The notes: generated by a model from the sequence alone, not told the origin. A stretch of 64,000 bases of DNA from Symsagittifera roscoffensis (GCF_963678635.1 NC_087069.1:1686166-1750165), one strand, 5' to 3'; shown: positions 26,171 through 37,595, numbered from the stretch's first letter. Translations and numbers: made by a program.

Positions 26171-26525
26171 TGCTAGTTAGTACGAGCCTTTTTTTCTGAC
26201 CTAGCTCGCAAATAAAATTGTTTGTTAAAAGTATTCACTTATTTGGCGGCTTTTTTGCTATACTCACGATCTGTAGCAAAGGAAATTTCGTAGTATTTGT
26301 TCTCTGCTTTATTAGTGGCTAGTGTTTGTGATTTTCGAAGCGTCTGTGGCTAGTTAGTGCGAGACTCATAATCTCATAAGGTTTGTGTGCGAGATTCATA
26401 ATCTCTAGGTCGCAGATCGAATCCGAGACGTAGCCGAATTTTTATCGCACTTTATAGAGCTGCTTATTGTGTTCTCGCTAGTGTTTGCGAAGCGCAGCTT
26501 CGCCTCTGTGTTAAGATTTAGTACG
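26171..26525 (+). mobile_element. SINE-like family A copy with duplicated anticodon-arm-like segment
   Basis: The head is TAGTTAGTACGAGCC, followed by the CTGTTCTCTGC-like phrase. The tRNA-like block (26338-26442) contains CGAGACTCATAATCTC and then, 25 bp later, CGAGATTCATAATCTC again before GGTCGCAGATCGAATCC. The tail has a perfect GCGAAGCGCAGCTTCGC hairpin at about 26487. Confidence 0.75.
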
Positions 26526-26559
26526 ATTAGTTGTATAATTTATTAAACAAGGAAGCTGG

Positions 26560-26790
26560 CGAGCGTAATGTTATATTAGGAATCCACTAGTTTTTTCCCT
26601 ACCCAATTCGCAATTAAAAGTTACTATTGGGTGGCTATATAGCATTGGCTGTTCATTTTAATGTCTTTTCTGCCTTATTGGTGGCTTGTGTTTGTCTTTT
26701 CTCAAGTGACCGTGGCGCAGATACGAGGCCGTGAGACTACTTTTTTGGTCGGCGGTCTGATTTCGGCACATAGTCAAAGTTTTAGTTTTC
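26560..26790 (+). mobile_element. Diverged SINE-like family A copy
   Basis: It has the same head order (GTTATATTAGGAATCC, CAATTCGCAATTAAAAGT, ATTGGTGGCTTGTGTTTG). The tRNA-like block is diverged: GTGGCGCAGATACGAGG, then CGGCGGTCTGATTTCGG near 26740. No tail is recognised. Confidence 0.45.
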
Positions 26791-27317
26791 AAAGTCTATT
26801 TTGAACTTTAAGGTAGCTTATGTTTCCCTATTTTTAATTGAGCTATTTAAATGAGAAGAGAGGTGACTCCAAAAAACTATATGAATTGTTGTAGTCTTCG
26901 AGTAAATGTTTTCAAGTGAAATCTCAATGTTTTTTCACTCAATCACGTAGCTCGAAAATTTAATCAAAATGTTTTTAGCACATTGCTACGGGAGTTCCAA
27001 AGGTTTTAGGTAAAAAAAATAATAATTTTTTTCTGCCTGGCGTACGCTTTTTTCGAATTGTGATTTCTTTCCATAATCAATTCAAACTCATTCGCTAATA
27101 AGAAGGCAAATTGCGATCTCTTTTTGAAATTGGATTGGGCTGACTTATCTTCAAAGTTTCAATCATAAAATTGTGCTTTATTTTGATAGTTTGAAAAGTA
27201 TGTTATTCTTATGTTTGCTTCTTCGTTAACGCTATACAAATGCCTTATTCCTAGTGTTGCTAGTTCAACCTGGCCGTGGGAGTGGGTGACGTAAGTGGAG
27301 TATGGTTGTCGTTTTAG

Positions 27318-27570
27318 GTAACATATACGACACAGTGTGTGTATCTCCTGATCAGCTGCGGAGTCCTGTAAAGCAGAGAACTCTAAATAGTGTCCACAAT
27401 AGCAGTAACGAACCTTCCAATCTGCACCCGCCGCCCTTGGCTAGTGAAGTGCCTCCAGTTGTGGTGGGTCAATTGAGTCGCCATTTGGGGGACAGGGGCG
27501 GAGGCTATCCCGCTGTGGCCCACTACTCTGTGAAAAACACCACCATGGCCAGACTGCAGCCACTCAGCGA
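27318..27570 (+). CDS. WWC/KIBRA-like protein, exon 6
   Basis: Acceptor CGTTTTAG, donor CGA|GTGAGT. Two bases complete the glycine codon left at 20896, and two are left for the next exon. The 84 residues begin NIYDTVCVSPDQLRSP and include a proline-rich stretch and AHYSVKNTTMARLQPLSE. No domain is visible. In KIBRA this position is the long disordered, poorly conserved linker between the C2 domain and the aPKC-binding region. Confidence 0.78.
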
Positions 27571-28902
27571 GTGAGTACTCAACTCCCCCCTCCCCTCCCT
27601 CACTGTCCAAGTTAGTGTAGATTCGTTTAACTGCGTTGTGGTTGTCGCAATTTAAACAAGAGGCTTTCACATTTCATTCTATGGCAGCAATTTTGTTTCA
27701 TTTTTTTCATATTAAAGAACGAAAGAAAAAATTTATTTCAATGTTAATGGTAAATATGCATACAACGAGAATTTAAATATGAAGCACCAGAAACAGTGAG
27801 GGGACAGTTAACGAACCCAATTGGGTTAACGAAAGTTAACGAACCCAATTGGGTTATAGAGCACTGCCCGTTTTATCAAATGGAAGACGAAATTTGAGAT
27901 CTTCAAAGACAAGGAAAAATATAGATCTGAAAACTTAAAATAAAATATTGGAAAAAATAAACAAAGCAGCAGATTTAAGGCATTGTCTTGATAGGTATAT
28001 GACATAAGTTCCAAGCTCTGCATCAATATTTAAAATTCTCGTTATTTCAGACCGACTCTTGTAACTAGTCAATTTCTTAAGTTACCGTCCTTTTTCAGCA
28101 TTGAAATAAACTTAAACGATTCAATCACTAAAATAGGTTAAGTGTGCACTAAAGTAGGTTAAGTGTACAGAATGCGAAAAAAGTATGTAAGCATTTTTCC
28201 AAGGCTATCAAAGAAAGCTGGATCCAACTGCTGAATTCCATGGAATGAAATGGCTAAACATTTTGACACCACTTGCAATCGATCGGATTAGTACACGACT
28301 AGGATACAACAACTACAAGCTACATTATTAATGGCTACTATTTATACGTCAAAATAAATACAACACAGTATCGACGCAACATGGCCGCCAATTTTATTCA
28401 ACAAAACAACCATTTTGAATAAATGTTGAACCGAGCAACCAACGTCTTTTATGCCATATATCAGGCCACAAATAGTACTATGAACGACGTCTAAATTATG
28501 CATTTCGTCCCGTAAATACTGCTCCAATCAAGTGGTTTTAAAAGTTATGCTAATAATATGACTGTTTTTGAAGAGCTTGTCGGACATTGTGGCCATTTTT
28601 TGGAGCTGCAAAATAATCGATTGGTAGGTCGAATGCTACAATTTAAAAGTACTGACAGTGTAACTAATTACTTTTTGGGAAATGTGGAAGTTACACCTCT
28701 GGTCTCTTCGCAAATCGAGAAAAACTTTCGCCTTTTACTAAAGTTTTCCGTGCGGAGGGACAACTTGAGATTTCTCTCTTTTTCCAAACCTGCTCTTCGG
28801 GGCAGGTATCCCCAATACTGAACCACTTCTATCTATTGCTCCTTCGATTGACAGAGTTGATTGACCAACAGATTCAAAATCATTTTTATTATTTGTGTTT
28901 AG
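27571..28902 (+). other. WWC intron 6
   Basis: 1.3 kb. Contains a 28 bp tandem duplication with a 14 bp palindrome (27807-27856); otherwise nothing is recognised. Confidence 0.7.
27807..27856. repeat. Duplicated palindrome
   Basis: GTTAACGAACCCAATTGGGTTA occurs twice with a 28 bp period. Each copy has the perfect palindrome AACCCAATTGGGTT (27814-27827 and 27842-27855). Confidence 0.9.
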
Positions 28903-29224
28903 GTCACAATTGAACGTGTACAGTTGCGTTTCCCCAAATGCTCCTCCCCCGTTCAGCCAATCAAATGCGACCTCATCCCCTTTTGCCCCCAATGTGATGC
29001 AGCTGGACCCCCTGGTGACCTCGGACGAGGGGTACGATGAAAGAGCAGTGGACTGTGACAGCACGTCTTCCTTCGGCTCATCCGAGTATAACAGGGCAGG
29101 CGGGGGCTCGAACTCCTCCAGTCAGGGTTTCAGGCGATCGGCCACCTTCTGCCAGTCTGCGAGGACCTACTCCTCCTTCAACAGTCACAAGTCGCTAGAT
29201 GTCACCTCACAACAGCCGTGCAAG
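28903..29224 (+). CDS. WWC/KIBRA-like protein, exon 7
   Basis: Acceptor TGTGTTTAG, donor AAG|GTACTG, one base in and phase 0 out. It encodes Ser-rich sequence beginning SQLNVYSCVSPNAPPPFSQ, then LVTSDEGYDERAVDCDS and FRRSATFCQSARTYSSF. It ends TSQQPCK, which joins exon 8 to form CKLNRSESDS; human KIBRA has VCRLNRSDSDS at this point. The join supports both exon borders. Confidence 0.85.
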
Positions 29225-29409
29225 GTACTGCTTCTACCCAAACGGAAATTAAAGATTCTCGGTACTTTTCCAATTACACTGATTCCCACTGGTAGAAGTG
29301 TACGATATCCGTTTTTGGCTAACTAAATTTCACTGCGTCAGTGTATACTAATTTTAGGAGAGAGCTTGCGCCGAAATAAAGCTTTTTTTTGGTCAAAATT
29401 TTCCATTAA

Positions 29410-29990
29410 ACCAGCGAACTTTCGTGAGCGATGTGTAATAGTGCGACTTTTCTTTTTTTTTCCTAATCTAAGTCGCAAATATTGTTCCGACTTTCGATGG
29501 CGACTTTACGGCTTTTTGATAGCATGTGCTTTGAAACTGGAATATTAATAAGATAACATAGTTGATGCATTTTTAATTAACCTAATGAAAAGCTATTTGT
29601 TTCACAATACATAACAGCAATGAAAATTCGCTTTCTAAATCAATATATCTCGCAGTTTTTTGAAATACATAATTTATACATAATGTGGCTTTATGCTTTC
29701 TAATTTGTTACAAGCAGAATTAGTGTGGATACCTTTAGGTGTTTGTATTCAAAATTATTACTTGCAAAATTGTCTTTTTGTATTTTGTGCTACTTTTGCT
29801 GCATCTTTTGGCAATTTATTAGCATATGTAGCTGCATTACTTGTGACTAGTTTTTGCCGACTGTTAAAGGTTCGTGGCCGAGAGAACAGGGTGTGAGATT
29901 CCAAATCTCGAGGTCGCAAGTTCGAATCCGATACGTAACAAAGTTTTACTAGTTCGAGGCTTATTTACACAAGCATAGCTTGTGTTATAG
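29410..29990 (+). mobile_element. SINE-like family A, long variant with tRNA-like block
   Basis: Same as 2225-2830, but with a tRNA-like block at 29866-29936: GTTCGTGGCCGAGAG (box A-like), an arm GAGATTCCAAATCTC, and a clear box B GGTCGCAAGTTCGAATCC. It abuts a family B copy. Confidence 0.75.
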
Positions 29991-30480
29991 TATGAACTTT
30001 CATTTTTTCCAACATAAGTCGCAAATATTGTTGCGATGCAATTGTTGCGACAGAATGTGTTCATTTCGAAAGTGTTCATTTTAATCCAGCTAATAAGTAC
30101 AGCGAATGCAAATGATATTAACACAGACTATTATATTACAAATAGCACTTAAGCTTCAAGTCTCATGGATCGGTAGCGTAGAGGTAGGTAAGGAGACCAG
30201 AAACGAAACAAGAGGGTTCGAACCTGGGCAGGGTCGGATGTTTTAATGAGCTTTTTTGTATACTAGTTGAAATTTGTCCGCTCTATAAATTGAGGCATGT
30301 TACTTGGTAATTTTTTTTTTCAAATTGACTGGTACTGCTAATGCGTCATAATTGGCTTGTGTCAGTTAGAAATTATGTAGACTCATAATTGGCGTGCGTC
30401 ACTTAAGAAATTTTGTAGACTCAAAGTTTTTCTCATTCAGTTTTTCCCAGTAGCGTTATCGGTATATTTTTGCTTATGAA
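29970..30480 (+). mobile_element. SINE-like family B copy 2
   Basis: The head is GCTTGTGTTATAGTATGAAC. The tRNA-like block at 30165-30240 has GATCGGTAGCGTAGAGGTAG and box B GGGTTCGAACCTGG. The distal part is shared with 13780-14010. It ends near the hairpin GCGAAGTGCAACTTCGCC at 30482. Confidence 0.75.
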
Positions 30481-31085
30481 TGCGAAGTGCAACTTCGCCT
30501 CTGTGTTCTATTTTTATTTCACTTTATAAGTTGTTTTTTTTTTGTCTCGTTCCGGCTATTTTTGCGAAGCACAGCTCTGCTTCTGTATGTGCCCAAAAGC
30601 TGCGCTTTGGGACTGTTTTTTTTCTAATAGATTGCGTGCGATGCCAAAAGTTTGGTGACATAGGGTCTTTGTAAGGTCTTGTATAGTTCTGACGTTATTT
30701 TTTTTTTCAAATTGACTGGTACTGCTAATGCGTCATAATTGGCTTGTGTCAGTTAGAAACTATGTAGACTCATAATTGGCGTGCGTCACTTAAGAAATTT
30801 TGTAGACTCAAAGTTTTTCTCATTCAGTTTTTCCCAGTAGCGTTATCGGTATATTTTTGCTTATGAATGCGAAGTGCAACTTCGCCTCTGTGTTCTATTT
30901 TTATTTCACTTTATAAGTTGTTTTTTTTGTCTCGTTCCGGCTATTTTTGCGAAGCACAGCTCTGCTTCTGTATGTGCCCAAAAGCTGCGCTTTGGGACTG
31001 TTTTTTTTTTCTAATAGATTGCGTGCGATGCCAAAAGTTTGGTGACATAGGGTCTTTGTAAGTTCTTGTATAGTTCTGACGTTAT
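30311..31085 (+). repeat. Tandem duplication, 387 bp period
   Basis: CAAATTGACTGGTACTGCTA starts at 30321 and again at 30708. The two units differ by only a few substitutions and T-run lengths, so the duplication is recent. Each carries the family B distal part and two tail-type hairpins. Confidence 0.92.
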
Positions 31086-31429
31086 GATCTTTGTATTAGT
31101 TTCCATTTTTTTTAAACAATCAAGCTAAATTATTTTGCATGTTATATTTAGGTTTCTAACAACTTAGGATACAAGAAGGAAAGAAAACAAAATTTTTCAA
31201 AATTGACAAGCTAATAAGTTAAACGTGTAAAAATATTATCAGTATCACTGCACTGTAACTTTGATAGAATAAACAACGAGACAAGCAGGTCCCATTTATA
31301 GTTTTTCAATATATAAACACAAGATCAAATAACTTTATTTGCACGAACGGGACTGGAAAATAACCCCTATCTGAATCACTGAATTATTGAAGAAGTTTTA
31401 GTTTAAATATTAGTTTTTAATTACACAAG

Positions 31430-31630
31430 CCTAGCTAACCAGTTAAGTGTTATATTAAGAAATTAAGTTTTTCCAACCCAACTCGCCAATTTGCAACCCA
31501 AAACCATGGCTAATTTCAGTGGCACTTCTGTTGCATAGTATTGGCATAGTTTGATAGCACGTATTCTCCTTTTTATGAGTGACTCGTGATTGCTTCTGTA
31601 TGCGTCAATTGAGAATATTGGTTTAGAGCG
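31430..31630 (+). mobile_element. Truncated family A/B head
   Basis: Phrases GTTATATTAAGAAATTAAG, TTTTCCAACCCAACTCGCC and GCATAGTTTGATAGCACG follow the head order of the SINE-like families. The tRNA-like block and tail are absent. Confidence 0.4.
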
Positions 31631-32274
31631 GCCGACTTAAAAAATTTCATGTCTTGGGAGTGAAGTTTGATAGGTGAAAATGTCATTTTTTCAAAATGCA
31701 GTACTGTTTGTTTTTTTTTGCGTTTTTATCTTTTTGAAAGTTTTAAGCTCTTTTTGAAAGTTTTACCTCTCGGTGTTTTTTCACATTTCACCTTCTCTTC
31801 CTTCTAACCTACTCCTTTGCTTTATCCGCTGTCATCGGATTCAGCTATTCCTAAACTCAATTTTAATTACCCGGTTACCATTGCGAATCGAGCTTTTAAC
31901 TTTACGGAATCTGGCTGGAGGTTTTTTAGTTCAAAGAATTTACAGTTTGATAACTCTGGAGCGTATGGATGACTTTTCCGGATTAGTCTTTGCAGGTAAT
32001 TGGAGAATTTTTGATTGAATGGTATACAGAATAGTGAAGGACCTAAGATCGCGACCTGAGAAAAACCACAAACATTGTGCTGAATTTTTCATATCCACTT
32101 TAGTATTGCATTTTCAGATTATGCCTAATCATTTTTCACTCTAATTTTTGTAAGCTCAAATTAATTAGAATAGAAGACCTTTTCAATTATACGTACTTAT
32201 ACATCATGTATGTTATTTCAAAATATTTCAAGATGTACAATATTTCATTAGAAATCACTCTCACCTTATTACAC

Positions 32275-32640
32275 TGGCCAGCTTGCTAGCGTTAGTGTTT
32301 CATTATGAACCTTCTTTTTTTTTCAAACCTAGCTTGCAAATAAAAGTGTTCACTAATTTAGTGGTACTTTTGCGATAATCACGCTCTGTAGCATTGGAAC
32401 TTTCGTAGCAACTGTTCTCTGTTTTATTTGTGGCTTTTGTTTGTGATGTATTAAGCGTACGTGGCTGAGTGGTTAGTGCGTGGGACTCACATCTTCTAGG
32501 TCGAAAATCGAATCCGAGACGCAGCTGAATTCTTACCACTTCGAGATTTATTTCTACTTTTTCTTATTGTACTTTAGAGAGCTGCTTTTTTCGTGTTCTC
32601 GCCGATGTTTGCGGAGCCCGGCTTCGCTTCTGTGTTTAAA
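32275..32640 (+). mobile_element. SINE-like family A copy
   Basis: The head is TATGAACCTTC. The tRNA-like block at 32452-32522 (GTGGCTGAGTGGTTAGTGCG, then ATCGAATCCGAGACGC) has ends GCGT and ACGC that can pair. The tail has GCGGAGCCCGGCTTCGC near 32611. Confidence 0.78.
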
Positions 32641-33139
32641 CATAGTTTTTGGAAGAGCTCCTGGACAATAGTTTTTGTATTTTTGGACGATCCACCTTTA
32701 TGCGCAGTAAAACTGCTGGCATTTGATAGTAATCTGAATTTTTGCCATCCTTCAAATACACAAATTTACCAACTAGGAGAGAATTGGTGCAATTACGCTG
32801 AGCGCTGTTTTGATCATCAGATTGGTTTTGTGAAGAATTGTTTTACTCATTGTAATTTAACCGTGCACTAGTATTTACTGGGAAGCTGTTTTCTGCTGAA
32901 AAAACAAGAAAACTTTATTTTTGGAGGAATGGTTGTTTTGACGGTAACAAGACTTTCTTAGCATTTTTGCGCGCATCAATGAACTAATAACTACCTAAAA
33001 TAGCTCAGCAAGTCCCAGCCGCAAAAGTAACAAATTAGAAGAAAAAATCAATTTTTCCAACTCTCCGTTTTTTTTTTCGTTGTTTGCCAAGGGGATATCA
33101 TCTATCCGGTTTTTTATATAATATATGTTAATCCATTTT

Positions 33140-33408
33140 TGTATCTTTAAATAGACATCCTAAGTTGTTTGAGGTAATGAATTATTTATGTTCGGCTTTG
33201 AAGGACAAGTGTGTTTGGTGACCTTCACGGCAACTGCGAACATGCAGTCAGTGAAGGTCTAACGCGTGTTCATTGTCAATTATTTGTACCTGAACAATAG
33301 ACTGTGAGACGCATCTTTTATTAGCTGACCTCAATACATTAAGTGGTACACTATTCCGATTGGTGTAGGTAACCAGCGTTACCTATGACATATAAGTAGA
33401 CTATAACA
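33140..33408 (+). repeat. 5' LTR of a gypsy-type element
   Basis: It aligns with 37365-37595 with gaps. Shared blocks are AGACATCCTAAGTT, ATGAATTATTTATGTTCGGC, TTTGTACCTGAACAATAGAC and the end TATAACA. It starts TGT and ends ACA as LTRs usually do, but the exact ends are inferred. An extra hairpin-forming segment lies at 33220-33259. Confidence 0.75.
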
Positions 33409-34373
33409 TGTCGCAATCAGCAGGTAATGACCAGAGAAATCCTTTGAACAAATCCACCTTTCTGGTTTCGCCATACCACGGAACCGCCGGTAGAGTGGGT
33501 ATTCAAAAGACAATATCGACGTGCAACTACTACTGCGACATCGACCTACACGCAAACAAACACCAAAACCAGAAGATCCGATAGACGACGAAAATAACAC
33601 AAGAAAAAGATAGGGAATACAGAAACCAAGAAAAACGTATCAAATTGGAGAATGCGGATAGGTTGGGGGTGCTATGCGGAAGAGTACCGTGGAATGAAGC
33701 GGATACCAGAGTCAAAAGCTGCCCCTACTCAGAGACAACTAAACCTAGCCCAGAGACAATTCAGGCAGAGGAAACCAAATATTGATATCTAAGCAGTGTC
33801 CACAAAGGACTTGTATGACGAGCCCGAGGACGTTGTCTTCACAGAAAAACGTACTGCGTTCGACCGATATAATTTTATTCGCAGAATCCAAAAAAAAAAT
33901 GAATCCTTGGAGCCTTTTTATGCGGAATTGGTTGATCTGGCATTGAAAGCCGACTCTGTAGACAGAAGCTTAATTGACGAGAGACATGTTTTAAGCACAT
34001 ACGCTAAACGATAAGATTTTGGAAAAACTGTTAGCAGAAACACAAACACCCAAAGAAGCCTACGACTACGCCATTAAGCGGGAGAAAGGTATAGAGCATA
34101 ATTGAACGATTCAAAGCCATGACAAGGGTATTCCAATGCATCAGGATTTATTAAACAACGGAGAAACTGTCCATCATTTAGACCAAGCAGAGGCCGTGGA
34201 CAAAACGAGGAAAACTTCCAGAATCAAAATCAAGAACAACCCGGGCAAAGAGGATTGCCAAATATTACCAACCAACGACAAAACAAACAATGCTACAAAT
34301 GTAATTTGTTCTCAGCGAGGCACCTTCAAACATGTCGAGCAAAGGACAAATTGTGCTGCGAACGTGAAAAAAG

Positions 34374-34526
34374 CTGTGGCTCGTTCACGTCAGTTTCGTC
34401 TCGATCATTGACAGAATTTACCCTAGCTGATCGGCACTTCTTTTCGAAGTGATCGCAAAGATGTGCCGATCAGTTAAGGTAAATTATGTCGATAATCGAG
34501 ACGAAACTGACGTGAACGAGCCACAG
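34374..34526. repeat. Near-perfect 64 bp inverted repeat inside gag
   Basis: The arms 34374-34437 and 34463-34526 are reverse complements with few mismatches, separated by 25 bp. The right arm reads AKMCRSVKVNYVD on the + strand, like the end of a second zinc knuckle. The left arm is an inverted duplicate lying where the start of that knuckle is expected. Confidence 0.92.
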
Positions 34527-37364
34527 AAGCAACAAGAAGACAACATGAAGCCGGTAGCATTCGCCGAATTTACCTCGGCAAACGGCTGGGAAGCACTGCA
34601 ACCAGATAGTTATATAGTATTGGCTATCAATGAATTAATTGAAAGAAAAATGCTGGATCGTTTGCCGCACAGGATTTGAACGGATACCTAGTTTAACTGA
34701 AAACCTCCGAGTAGGCCATAACGGACTCGGGTAGTCCAATTTCCTTCCTAAATGAATACGCGGCCGAGAAACTAAAAGAAACGGTGACAGGCGCCATCTG
34801 CAAACATCCCTAAAAGGAAGCGGCACACAATCGCGCGTTACAGCGGAGTGTACATCGAACCATTAGGTAGACTGAGAATACCAATCGAATCGGGAAGATG
34901 AGTAGTACACTCAGCACAGTTTATAGTAGTGGTTTGTCACAGCGAGCATCATAGGCAGAAACATCATCCCCAAAATCGGGATAAAACTACACCAGAACAA
35001 CCGCGACACCAGATGGTCCTAAATATCGACTCAAAAGAATCGTTCGACGCTAAAATAGCGAATTGTGTTAAAGACAGCTGTAGAGGGTCATGCAGAAGAT
35101 TCAAAAAAATTAAAGAACCACATGGTAAAAACTGAATTCGTCAAAAACTTCAAAGCGATAGCGATACAACAGAAGGGCAGAAAAGTGCCTATCCACCTAC
35201 AGTAAGGAGTTGAACAACAGACCAACAAACTAATACACCAGGACTACAAAAAGTAAGTAGAAAAGTGCAGTGACAAACAATTTAATAAACCTATCGTGAT
35301 TACAGTACAAAAACAAGGACCAGTCAAATCCAACTGGCATTGGTTTGAAAAAAATACATACACAAAATAAATACTAAATTCCAAACAACTGCTATTGGAC
35401 AATGTAGCCCAAGCAATTAATATCCAGGACACGGGGTCGTCTTCATTACAACCTAAGATGTAAGATATGCATACGGACAAATCCCATTAGACAGCAAAAC
35501 CAAAAACCAAGGCAACTGCAGCCTGGTTGGGCTAGAGAGACGGGCACACACCAGTTTGAATTGGCATTTTATGAACTGATTGATTTTCAAAAGGCAGTCG
35601 ATTTCCCCCTAACTAACTGTAAAATACATTTGCTTTCCTGGATGATATCCTCGTCCTCACAACAGGAAAGAAAATCGAACATCAGGCGGCGCTAAGGAGC
35701 ATTCTAGACCGACTCGACACGGAAAACCTGGCCATATCGTGGCCTAAACGCAAGTTCGCACGCGAACGAGATAAATGGTTAGGGTTCATAATCAACGCAG
35801 AAAGGACTAGACCGATAATTGGGGAAACGGAGGCAATCGACAACTAGTGCTTCATGGGTTCGATTCATCATCTGACAAAATTTATCCCCAACTTGGCCGC
35901 AGAGAGAGCTTCATTGGGATTCTCCTGAAAAATAGTGGAAAACATAAATTTGAATGGCTTCCGAATCAGGAATCTACATTTCAAAAGGTGTTAAAACTGA
36001 TAACTGAAATTACAGAAAACCGACATTTCGATCAAAATTTAGAAGCGAGAATTGTGTGCGATGCAGCGTCCACATTCGCATTAGGCGCGGCCTTACAACA
36101 ATATTCCTTTGAAGAATGGTTAGCGATTTAATACGCTTCTGGATTTTTGAACTCATGTGAGAAAAAGTACTAAACGAACGAATTAAAATTATTAGGGGTA
36201 GTTAGGGCGGTAGAGCATTTCAGATATTATTTTAAGGGTCAAAAATTTACATTTGTTACAGACCATCATGCTCTATTAAGCGAGTTGCACATAGATCGAT
36301 AGTGCGAAGACGAGGTTGTCATTAAGCGCAGGGCCCAAAGGGGCTAACATCCCGAGATCATCAGCCGAAATAGTGACAGGACTGAAACTCAAGGTTCGAG
36401 AGTTAAGCTGCGGAAGGAAATCTGTAAGAATAGTTCAAAAAGTACAATCCGACCCAATTGCCATAAGAATACAAAACAAGATGGGAAAATACTAACATAT
36501 ACCCCACCTACAGTATGGGTCCAAACTTCCAGGAAACAATCGAGACTCTTGAGGAACAGCGGATTTGCGTTTGTGGCATACAATTCAGCTAACATAATAA
36601 AAGCTATCGGTTTTTAGACATTGAAAACCCAAAAGTGCCGACCCATCCCACGTTTGTGGAGGGCAACTACGAAAAGATGAAGAAGGCCATTACTGATGAT
36701 AGCAATCAGAACAGGACAATAAACCAACGGGAGCATGGAACCAGCAATCAGCAAACTGACACTAAGGGAGAGACAACACGGGAAGAGAACGGATGGAGTC
36801 ACAAGCCAAGAGGCAAGCAGTTCTTTATAACAGCGTCAGATTCGGAGATTTCACCCTCATCATCGGACAACGAAGCCACACAAGAACCGCAAAACAAAAA
36901 GTGGGACACCGAGAAGACACCACCCCCAACCAGGGCGTCCTCACGAACGAGGACTCTAGCGAATAAACTCAAAAACCCAATTCCGGTCATGAACGTTCTA
37001 AAGGCAAAAAGAAACCAACCCCAAAACTGTCACCCAGCCAGGAAGCATAGTCACTCAAAGAGTTATTCGAAGCCATGGCTATTCAGGAGGGTCGCGCGGA
37101 ACACGCAGATGTGAAGGCTTGTCTCAAATTCTTACAGACATTGGTTCCAAAAGCATCAAAAACAGACGGCATAGAGGTCATCAAATTGTCGTCTGAAAGC
37201 GAGTAAAGCGGGCGGAGAATTAAATAGATGAAAACCAAGAGAACCCAGGAGTGATGAAGGACGAAAAGGACAACAATAAAAATCAAGAAGAGAAGAAACG
37301 GGAGTTTAAATTTATGATGAAAGCAATGAAAAACTCCTTTTTCATTTTGAAGTAGCCGGAGAAT

Positions 37365-37595
37365 TGTCATCCAAACAGACATCCTAAGTTATTCGATTTA
37401 ATGAATTATTTATGTTCGGCCTTGAAGGCAGTGCATGTCTAACCCGTGTTCGTTGTAGATTGTTTGTACCTGAACAATAGACTTACGTTTTTTATTAACT
37501 GAATTCAATAAATACATTATATGGAACAGTATTCCAGTTGATGGAGACAACCACCGTTACCTACGGCATATAAATAATATAAATAGAGTATAACA
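37365..37595 (+). repeat. 3' LTR of the gypsy-type element
   Basis: Partner of 33140-33408. It lacks about 45 bp present in the 5' LTR, including the hairpin. The divergence implies an old insertion. Confidence 0.75.

Larger units (their letters stand above)
20897..27317 (+). other. WWC intron 5
   Basis: This 6.4 kb intron contains the T-poor array (21500-22230), an RTE-like LINE relic (22990-24905), and SINE-like family A copies (26171-26525 and 26560-26790). 24910-26170 and 26800-27300 hold no recognised element. Confidence 0.75.
33140..37595 (+). mobile_element. Decayed Ty3/gypsy-type LTR retrotransposon (gag, partial pol)
   Basis: Between two diverged LTRs lie remnants of gag and pol in several frames. 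From 33796 a gag-like frame reads AFDRYNFIRRIQKKNESLE. A zinc knuckle of the form C-x2-C-x6-H-x3-C is at 34291-34336 (CYKCNLFSARHLQTC). A FLDD catalytic box in place of the usual Y-x-D-D is near 35634-35645 in a reverse transcriptase context. From 35937 comes a gypsy-type RNase H (FEWLPNQESTFQK, CDAASTFALGAALQQ, then VTDHHALLSELH). I see no integrase motifs, and the last kilobase encodes only a Lys/Arg/Thr-rich frame (36635-37114). Many stops and shifts show it is dead. No target-site duplication was found next to the LTRs. Confidence 0.82.

Noticed and set aside
28342-28527. Minus-strand frame ending in NKIGGHVASIL, faintly like a mariner C-terminus
   Set aside because: Only a few residues fit and no other transposase motif or inverted repeat is nearby.
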